NCBI GenBank assembly: GCA_041389885.1
Contig: JAWKRB010000005.1
Span: 124,001-188,000 of the forward strand
Direction: 5' to 3'
DNA from: JAWKRB01 sp041389885
GTDB taxonomy: Bacteria > Myxococcota_A > Polyangia > Polyangiales > Ga0077539
Length of the DNA: 64,000 nt
Shown here: positions 59,161 to 64,000 of the stretch, piece after piece
How the letters are laid out: each line of letters begins with the position of its first letter
Numbering within the stretch: the stretch's first letter is position 1
Translations under genes and position numbers: made by a program
The notes under the pieces: generated by a model
The model's database searches: none
What the model saw: the letters and a program-made list of their open reading frames with translations, nothing else
What the model was told of the DNA's origin: nothing

Positions 59161-61278
59161 TCAGGCCCGAGCGCCCGCCTCGACCCGCGGGGGCGCCCGC
59201 CACCACCCGCGCTCGAGCCGGTCGGCGACCTCGCGCACGAGGAGCCTGGGCGGGGTGTCGCGCGCGGCGACGAGGTCGATCCACTCGACCCACTTCGGGT
59301 CGTGCACGCGGCCTCGCACCGACTCGTGGGTCCTGCGCACCTTGAACGCGAGGGTGAGCCGGTGCGTCGAGGTGAGCGCGGGGACCTCCATCGCCGCGAC
59401 CCGCGCCACCCGCTGCCGAAACATCGCGGCGTCTTCGCAGGGGAGCACGGTCTTCTGCGCGGCGACGTCGTCGAGCAGCGCGCGCGACTCGTCGCGGAGC
59501 CGCTCGAGGGCCTCGGGGGTGATCGCCATGAACACGCACGCGCCCGGCAGCAGCCCCGACGCGTAGAACGACAGCGAGCGGAGCGCGGTTCGACGCTCGG
59601 CGCGGGTGGTCCCGCCGCGGTAGAGGTTCTCGGCCTCGTCGATGATCACCACGGGGCCGGTGCAGCCCTCCACGCGCTCCAGGAGCGCGATCCAGAGCAG
59701 CAGGCGGTCGTAGGCGTCTTGTCGGTAGCCCGGGTTCGAGGGCTTCTCGGTGAGGTCGAGGGCGCCGAGGTACCCCTCCAGCGCGAGGCCCGGGCTCTTC
59801 GAGCGCTCCATGGCGCGCAGGGCCTTGCGCGCGGGCGCGCTCACCTCGCGGCCGGCCTCGGCGAGCTCGCCGAGGGCGCGGGTCACGGCGCGGAGGGTCA
59901 GCGGCGAGCGGGTCCACCCCACGAGGCGGTCGAGGGGCGTGGGCGACAGGGGGAGCGGGAGCGTCGACTGCTCCAGCATTCGGCGCAGGTGTCTCTGGGG
60001 GTTGCCCAGGTCGCTGTCGAGGCGCTCCAGCGAGAGGCGAAACACCGGGCGCTTCTCGCGCAGGGCGCGCGCCGCGAGGTGCAGCAGCAGGTGGGACTTT
60101 CCCGAGCCGTAGGCGCCGACGAGCATGCCGAAGACCGAGCTCTCCATCGCGGCGTGCTCGAAGAGCGCGGTGATGGTCCGGTCGACGCGCTCGTGGCCCA
60201 CGCTCATGGTGCTCACCGCGTCGAGGGCCGGGAGCCCCTGCATCGCGCGGATCACCGTGCGCATCGCCGGCGCTTGATCCTTCGAGAGCGCGGGCCGCGG
60301 CGGAGGCTCCCCCGAGGGACGCCACGACTCCGGCGGCGTGAGGTCGGTGAACGGCCGGTGCGGCGGCGGGGCGCCGTCGTCGGCCTCGAGCATCACCCGC
60401 GACGCCAGCGGCGCGAGGGACCGCAGCGAGCGCGGCCCCTCGAAGAGCGCCGCGGTGCCCTCGACCACGAGCTGCGCGGCGAGGAGCCCGCGCCCGCCGT
60501 CGGCGTTGTCGAGCAGCTCGCGCAGCACCGTGAGCGCGTCTTCGCGGCGGCCCGGCGGCAGCCGGGTGATCACGTCGGCGCCGTGAAAGGTCACGAGGGT
60601 GCCGCGGCGCCCGAGCGACCGAACGAGGCGCGTGAGCTCGCTGAAGGCCCGACGCGCCGTGCGCGCGCTCAGCGCGCTGAGGGCGGCGCCGCCCTGCTCC
60701 GCCCGCGCGAGCTCGGTGCCCGCGAGCCACGCCTCGAGGCGCGCGGCCTCGCGCGCGGGGTGGCGGTGCGCGTCGAGGTAGGCGCGGGCGAGGGCGATGA
60801 GGTCTCCCGCGGCGTGAAACCCGACGCACGCGGCGTCGAAGCGCGCCAGGGCGTCGCCCGGGCCCTCGCGGTGAAAGCTCTCGAGGAGCGGGATCAGCCC
60901 CTTCGCGTCACCGATCTCCCTGGCGCGCAGGGACTTGATCACCGACCGGAGCATCCCGTCGAGGCTGTCGAAGGCGCGGTCCTCGAGCACCCGCACCCGG
61001 GCGGTGACCCACCCGAGGGCCCGGGCGTCGTCTTCGAGCGCGTCGAGGTACAACGCGCCGTCGGAGGCCCGCGGGGAGCGGGTGAAGATCACCTCGGCGC
61101 CGTCGCAGGCGTGCAGGTCGTCGAGGGCTTGCGCGTTGGCCTGGCGCAGCGCGCCGATCCACGCCGCGCGCACCTCGGGGGGGCAGGGTCGGGGGCGGGC
61201 TCGCGCGGTCACCATCGCGAGCCGAGACCGTACCCGCCTCCGCGGGGGGCGCAACCTCCCGGCGTGGAGGTGTGACAT
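59161..61278 (-). CDS. Two-lobed DUF2791/BREX-type P-loop ATPase
   Basis: 705 aa; ATG 61278 has GAGGACTGAAA just upstream (a second possible start is 61215). The C-terminal lobe (about 350-705) is a P-loop ATPase with Walker A GAYGSGKSHLLLHLA, Walker B VVIIDEAENL and a conserved Arg-rich helix (RAERRTALRSLSF), characteristic of DUF2791 proteins such as BREX BrxD-type ATPases. The N-terminal lobe (about 20-330) has the trailing half of the same family (LTRLVRSLGRRGTLVTF, VVEGTAALFEGPRSLRSLAP) but no Walker A, so it looks like a degenerate duplicate. No other BREX, Pgl or DISARM gene is in the window. Function unknown; DNA-related or defence is inference. Confidence 0.82.
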   Translation of the reverse strand: MSHLHAGRLRPPRRRVRSRLAMVTARARPRPCPPEVRAAWIGALRQANAQALDDLHACDGAEVIFTRSPRASDGALYLDALEDDARALGWVTARVRVLEDRAFDSLDGMLRSVIKSLRAREIGDAKGLIPLLESFHREGPGDALARFDAACVGFHAAGDLIALARAYLDAHRHPAREAARLEAWLAGTELARAEQGGAALSALSARTARRAFSELTRLVRSLGRRGTLVTFHGADVITRLPPGRREDALTVLRELLDNADGGRGLLAAQLVVEGTAALFEGPRSLRSLAPLASRVMLEADDGAPPPHRPFTDLTPPESWRPSGEPPPRPALSKDQAPAMRTVIRAMQGLPALDAVSTMSVGHERVDRTITALFEHAAMESSVFGMLVGAYGSGKSHLLLHLAARALREKRPVFRLSLERLDSDLGNPQRHLRRMLEQSTLPLPLSPTPLDRLVGWTRSPLTLRAVTRALGELAEAGREVSAPARKALRAMERSKSPGLALEGYLGALDLTEKPSNPGYRQDAYDRLLLWIALLERVEGCTGPVVIIDEAENLYRGGTTRAERRTALRSLSFYASGLLPGACVFMAITPEALERLRDESRALLDDVAAQKTVLPCEDAAMFRQRVARVAAMEVPALTSTHRLTLAFKVRRTHESVRGRVHDPKWVEWIDLVAARDTPPRLLVREVADRLERGWWRAPPRVEAGARA

Positions 61279-61388
61279 TTTCAGTCCTCGCGACGTTGAC
61301 CAGGAGCGACTCTGGGCGCATCCCTTGGCGCCTCGAGGCGGTTCGAAATTTCTCCAAACGCCCCCACACCCTCTAGACAGCGCCCGCG

Positions 61389-62291
61389 ATGAACCCTCTG
61401 CGACTCGTCACGACCTTCACCCTCCTCGCCCTCACCGCCTGCGACGCGCGCAGCGGCGGCGGCACCTTCGGCGGCTTCGTCGACGACGCCGCGACCGACG
61501 ACGCCGGGGGCATGATCCTCGACGCGGGCGCGTCGGACGACGCCGCGGCGAGCGACGCGCCCGTCGCCGCGAAGGACGTCGTCACGCCCCCCAGCGACAT
61601 CGTCACGGCCGCAGACATCCCGACCGTCACGCCCCGCTGCGGCGACGGCACCTGCGACGAGGGCGAGTCGTGCGAGAGCTGCCGCGCCGACTGCGCGTTC
61701 ATGTGCCCGCCCCCGCCCGACGTGCCCACGGTGCGCTGCGGCGACGGCACGTGCAGCGAGGGCGAGTCGTGCGAGAGCTGCCGCGCCGACTGCGCGTTCA
61801 TGTGCCCGCCCCCGCCCGACGTGCCCACGGCGCGCTGCGGCGACGGCACGTGCAGCGAGGGCGAGACCTGCTCGAGCTGCGCGAGCGACTGCGGCGCCTG
61901 CTCCACGGGCGCGCTCACCGACCCCTGCCCCTCGACCTCCTCGCAGGGGCCCAGCCGAGACTGCGGCTGGCGCCTCGGCACGCCCCTCTCGTGCTCCCCG
62001 GGACGCGCGACGATGGTGGGCTGCAGCGGGTCTTCGGGGACGGGCTCGCTCTGCCAGCCCGCCTACGGCAGTTGCACGGGCGACCCTGTCATGCGCGTGT
62101 GCCCCGGCACGACGCCGTGCACCGCGGCCATGGCGTTGACCCCGCTGTCAGGGAGCTTCGACGACCAGTGCGGCACCTGCCCGTCGGCGTACGTGACCTG
62201 CCCCTCCTCGGGGATGATCAACGTGCTCACGGGGGACTACAACAGCAACCAGCCGACGCAGCGGGGCACCTGCACCGCCGCGGCGCGCTGA
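61389..62291 (+). CDS. Lipoprotein with three tandem CGDGTC Cys repeats
   Basis: 300 aa. Signal NPLRLVTTFTLLALTAC, Asp/Ala linker, then three repeats of 34 residues with the pattern CGDGTCxEGExCxSCxxDC...MCPPPPDVPT, encoded by nearly identical 102-bp DNA units. The C-terminal about 130 residues are a globular domain with 12 Cys (CGWRLGTPLSCSPGRATMVG, CPGTTPCTAAMALTPLSGSF, DQCGTCPSAYVTCPSSGMIN). The CGDGxCxxGExCxxCxxDC module resembles small disulfide-knot repeats of surface proteins. No enzymatic role visible. Divergent from the ATPase gene with 110 bp between. Confidence 0.82.
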   Translation: MNPLRLVTTFTLLALTACDARSGGGTFGGFVDDAATDDAGGMILDAGASDDAAASDAPVAAKDVVTPPSDIVTAADIPTVTPRCGDGTCDEGESCESCRADCAFMCPPPPDVPTVRCGDGTCSEGESCESCRADCAFMCPPPPDVPTARCGDGTCSEGETCSSCASDCGACSTGALTDPCPSTSSQGPSRDCGWRLGTPLSCSPGRATMVGCSGSSGTGSLCQPAYGSCTGDPVMRVCPGTTPCTAAMALTPLSGSFDDQCGTCPSAYVTCPSSGMINVLTGDYNSNQPTQRGTCTAAAR

Positions 62292-62302
62292 GGGGGGGAG
62301 GG

Positions 62303-62800
62303 TCACTCGCTCGAGCAGTTCGACAGGGTGAGGCGCACGCGGGCGGCGACGGTGCGCACGTCACCCTGCGCGCGGAGGCCGGTGCAGTCCATGGTCACGC
62401 CGACCTCGCGGAGCGAGCCGCTGGGGGACACGGTGTTGGTCGCGGTGCAGGAGCTGCCGTTGAACGACGTGGTGCCCACGAGGAACGAGACCGTCGAGGG
62501 CTCGGCGCCGGTGGGCGAGGGCGGGGGGATGTTCACCCGCACCGAGCGCAGCCCGTCGGCCGAGCCACCCACGCGCTCGAGGAACACCTCGGCGCGGTTG
62601 TTCACCACCCGGCAGTAGCCCGAGGGGTTGGTCTCGACCACGGTGTTCTCGGGAAAGGTGAAGCCCGTGGCGCCGTCAGGCTGGCCGAGCTGTTGAAGGG
62701 TCAGGTCGACGGTGCCGGTCACCTGCACGCGGCTCTCACCGCAGCCGAAGAGGGTGGTGGCGACAGCGGCGAGGGCGACGAGGCGTGCGGGGGTAGTCAT
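62303..62800 (-). CDS. Small exported lipoprotein (165 aa)
   Basis: ATG 62800. Signal TTPARLVALAAVATTLFGC. The mature part is a single beta-rich domain (VQVTGTVDLTLQQLGQPDGA, AEVFLERVGGSADGLRSVRV, STVSFLVGTTSFNGSSC, CTGLRAQGDVRTVAARVRL) with four Cys, likely an immunoglobulin-like or beta-sandwich fold. No family recognised. It stands alone; 11 bp separate its 3' end from the convergent Cys-repeat lipoprotein gene. Confidence 0.8.
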   Translation of the reverse strand: MTTPARLVALAAVATTLFGCGESRVQVTGTVDLTLQQLGQPDGATGFTFPENTVVETNPSGYCRVVNNRAEVFLERVGGSADGLRSVRVNIPPPSPTGAEPSTVSFLVGTTSFNGSSCTATNTVSPSGSLREVGVTMDCTGLRAQGDVRTVAARVRLTLSNCSSE

Positions 62801-62935
62801 GGGGATCACCTGAGTTCGACGCCCGTTGCAAGGGCGTGTCCAAGGTCGGTGCTTGCGGAGATACCACGGTTTGAAGCGCCTTGGCCCCCGCGCGGTGTTC
62901 ACCGCCGTTCGCGGCGGCGCTGCCAACCGGGGTTC

Positions 62936-64000
62936 TCAGCGCGAGAAGGTCACGAAGGACCACCGGGGCTTGCGGCTCGGGTCGCGCAGCGGGAGGGTCA
63001 GGGTGAAGCGGGCGCCGCCGCCGGGGCGGTCGTCGCAGCCCACGTCGCCGTTGTGGTCCAGGGCGATCTTGCGCACGATGGCGAGGCCCAGGCCGGTGCC
63101 CTCGGATTTCGTGGTGAAGTAGGGCACGAAGACCTCGGACTGGCGCTCTCTGGGCACGCCCGGTCCGTCGTCTTCGACCACGAGCCACGCCTGGTCGACG
63201 AGCTCCGCGGCGCCCTCTCCGACGGTGAGCTCGACCCGCCGCACCTCGGCCCTGACCCACACGTTGCCCTCCCGCGCCCCGAGGGCCTGCACCGCGTTGC
63301 GCACGAGGTTCTCGTAGGCGCGCTTGAGCATGATCCGGTCGAGGGCCACGGGGATCGCCCGCTCGCCCGGGTCGAAGTGCAGAATCACCCCGGGCCGCTC
63401 GCCCCCCGCCTCGTCGAGGAGCGCGTGGGCGTTGGCCATGTCGCGCACGAACTCCGCGAGGTCTCCCGGCGCGGGCTTCACGTCGGGGAGCCGCGCGAAA
63501 TCCGAGAACGCCGTGACCAGCCGCCGCAGGGTGGCGACCTCCTCTTCGACCACCTCGCGGGCGGTGTCGAGGGTGCGCTGAAACCTCTCGTCGTCGCCGC
63601 TGTACTTGCGCGCGACCTCTTGCACCGCGAGCTGAATGGGCGTCAGCGGGTTCTTGATCTCGTGCGCGAGGCGCCGGGCGAACTCCTGCCAGGCCGCGAC
63701 GCGCTGGAGGTACTCCACCCGCTCCCGGGTCAGCCGGGTCTCGTCGACCATGTGGTTGAAGGTCCGCATGAGCTCGCCGAGCTCGTCGTCGCCGCGGGGG
63801 CGCACCCGCACCGTGAGGTCGCCGTCGCCCACGCGCTCCGCCGCGAGGGCGAGCGCGCGAATCCTGCGCGACGTGCCCCGGGCCGTGATCGCCGTCGCGA
63901 GGGCCGCCGCCAGGGCGGGGACGATGATCAGCGCCAGGGGCAGCGAGGGCCCCTTGCGGGGGCGCGCGGGGGCGTCGGCCACGCGCGCCGGCGCGCAGGG
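62936..64000 (-). CDS. NtrY-like sensor histidine kinase, 5' end outside the window
   Basis: The frame is open to the window edge, so the N terminus is probably missing; a GTG at 63982 is the first start inside the window. Visible order: one membrane helix (LALIIVPALAAALATAITA), HAMP domain (ERVGDGDLTVRVRPRGDDEL), HisKA with phospho-acceptor His in FARRLAHEIKNPLTPIQLAV, N box ENLVRNAVQAL, G1 VVEDDGPGVP, and F/G2 YFTTKSEGTGLGLAIVRKIA. HEIKNPLTPIQLA is the hallmark of NtrY/AtoS-type kinases, which usually pair with an NtrC-type response regulator. No regulator gene is seen on this side. Confidence 0.92.
   Translation of the reverse strand, partial: PCAPARVADAPARPRKGPSLPLALIIVPALAAALATAITARGTSRRIRALALAAERVGDGDLTVRVRPRGDDELGELMRTFNHMVDETRLTRERVEYLQRVAAWQEFARRLAHEIKNPLTPIQLAVQEVARKYSGDDERFQRTLDTAREVVEEEVATLRRLVTAFSDFARLPDVKPAPGDLAEFVRDMANAHALLDEAGGERPGVILHFDPGERAIPVALDRIMLKRAYENLVRNAVQALGAREGNVWVRAEVRRVELTVGEGAAELVDQAWLVVEDDGPGVPRERQSEVFVPYFTTKSEGTGLGLAIVRKIALDHNGDVGCDDRPGGGARFTLTLPLRDPSRKPRWSFVTFSR

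Noticed and set aside
56599..61275. 1,558-codon open frame on the plus strand
   Set aside because: Antisense to the Cys-repeat lipoprotein and the ATPase; composition is low-complexity Ala/Arg/Gly/Val, so it is a compositional artefact.
59161..61278. A complete BREX defence locus
   Set aside because: Only the DUF2791-like ATPase is present; neighbours are surface proteins and no methylase, PglZ or BrxC-type gene is seen.

Overview
The window is very GC-rich chromosomal DNA from a Gram-negative bacterium, most likely a myxobacterium (Myxococcota, in the broad Polyangiales/Sandaracinus direction). Three things suggest this: a gene that looks like the myxobacterial MXAN_5187 family, an exceptional number of secreted lipoproteins with Asp/Ala/Val-rich linkers, and large Cys-rich 'DCD...NGCE' repeat proteins. 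This placement is inference; there is no rRNA or other taxonomic marker here. I saw no tRNA, rRNA, CRISPR array or prophage.

Layout. 1-8455: a PPC-repeat lipoprotein, a frameshifted cupredoxin-like gene, an MXAN_5187-like sensor protein, a DUF4178-like gene, thiE, feoA and a frameshifted feoB. 8456-22333: a 13.9-kb accessory island, visibly less GC-extreme than its surroundings. It holds a large secreted metzincin-like protein split by an IS66 element, then a tandem array of FGE-fold (sulfatase-modifying-factor-like) lipoproteins, one split by a second IS66 and the last cut after its signal peptide. The island is bracketed by a 148-bp duplication of the feoB 3' end; the right-hand copy carries a 432-bp foldback element with a 10-bp target duplication. 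22924-31667: housekeeping-type genes (FMN reductase, thioredoxin-like, DUF58, bolA, pdxH, a WYL regulator) plus an 869-aa Cys-rich lipoprotein and one interrupted gene.

31668-39600: a second accessory zone. It has the same gene order as the island (large secreted protein, then an FGE-fold lipoprotein, then a truncated lipoprotein) on the minus strand, with a long inverted repeat, an IS66 remnant, a degraded second copy of the foldback element and an IS91-type transposase tail. 39624-47047: secreted esterase-like, propeller-like, Cys-rich and alpha-helical lipoprotein genes. 47254-49926: an apparently intact IS66 element of a different subgroup. 49927-53500: small accessory genes (Uma2-type nuclease, membrane protein, zinc-ribbon protein) and a duplicated ~200-bp sequence. 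53510-64000: a translationally coupled operon (M20 amidohydrolase, FGE-fold protein, propeller-like protein), an 800-aa Cys-rich protein ending in a discoidin-like domain, an unusual two-lobed DUF2791/BREX-type ATPase, two small lipoproteins and an NtrY-like histidine kinase that runs off the window.

Common threads: many operons are coupled by 4-base GTGA/ATGA overlaps; much of the coding capacity is for exported modular proteins; several otherwise well-preserved genes are broken by single-base frameshifts, which may be biological decay or assembly error. The strongest candidates for something new are the repeated 'large secreted protein + catalytically dead FGE-fold lipoprotein' cassettes, the foldback element family, the feoB-flanked island and the orphan double-DUF2791 ATPase.
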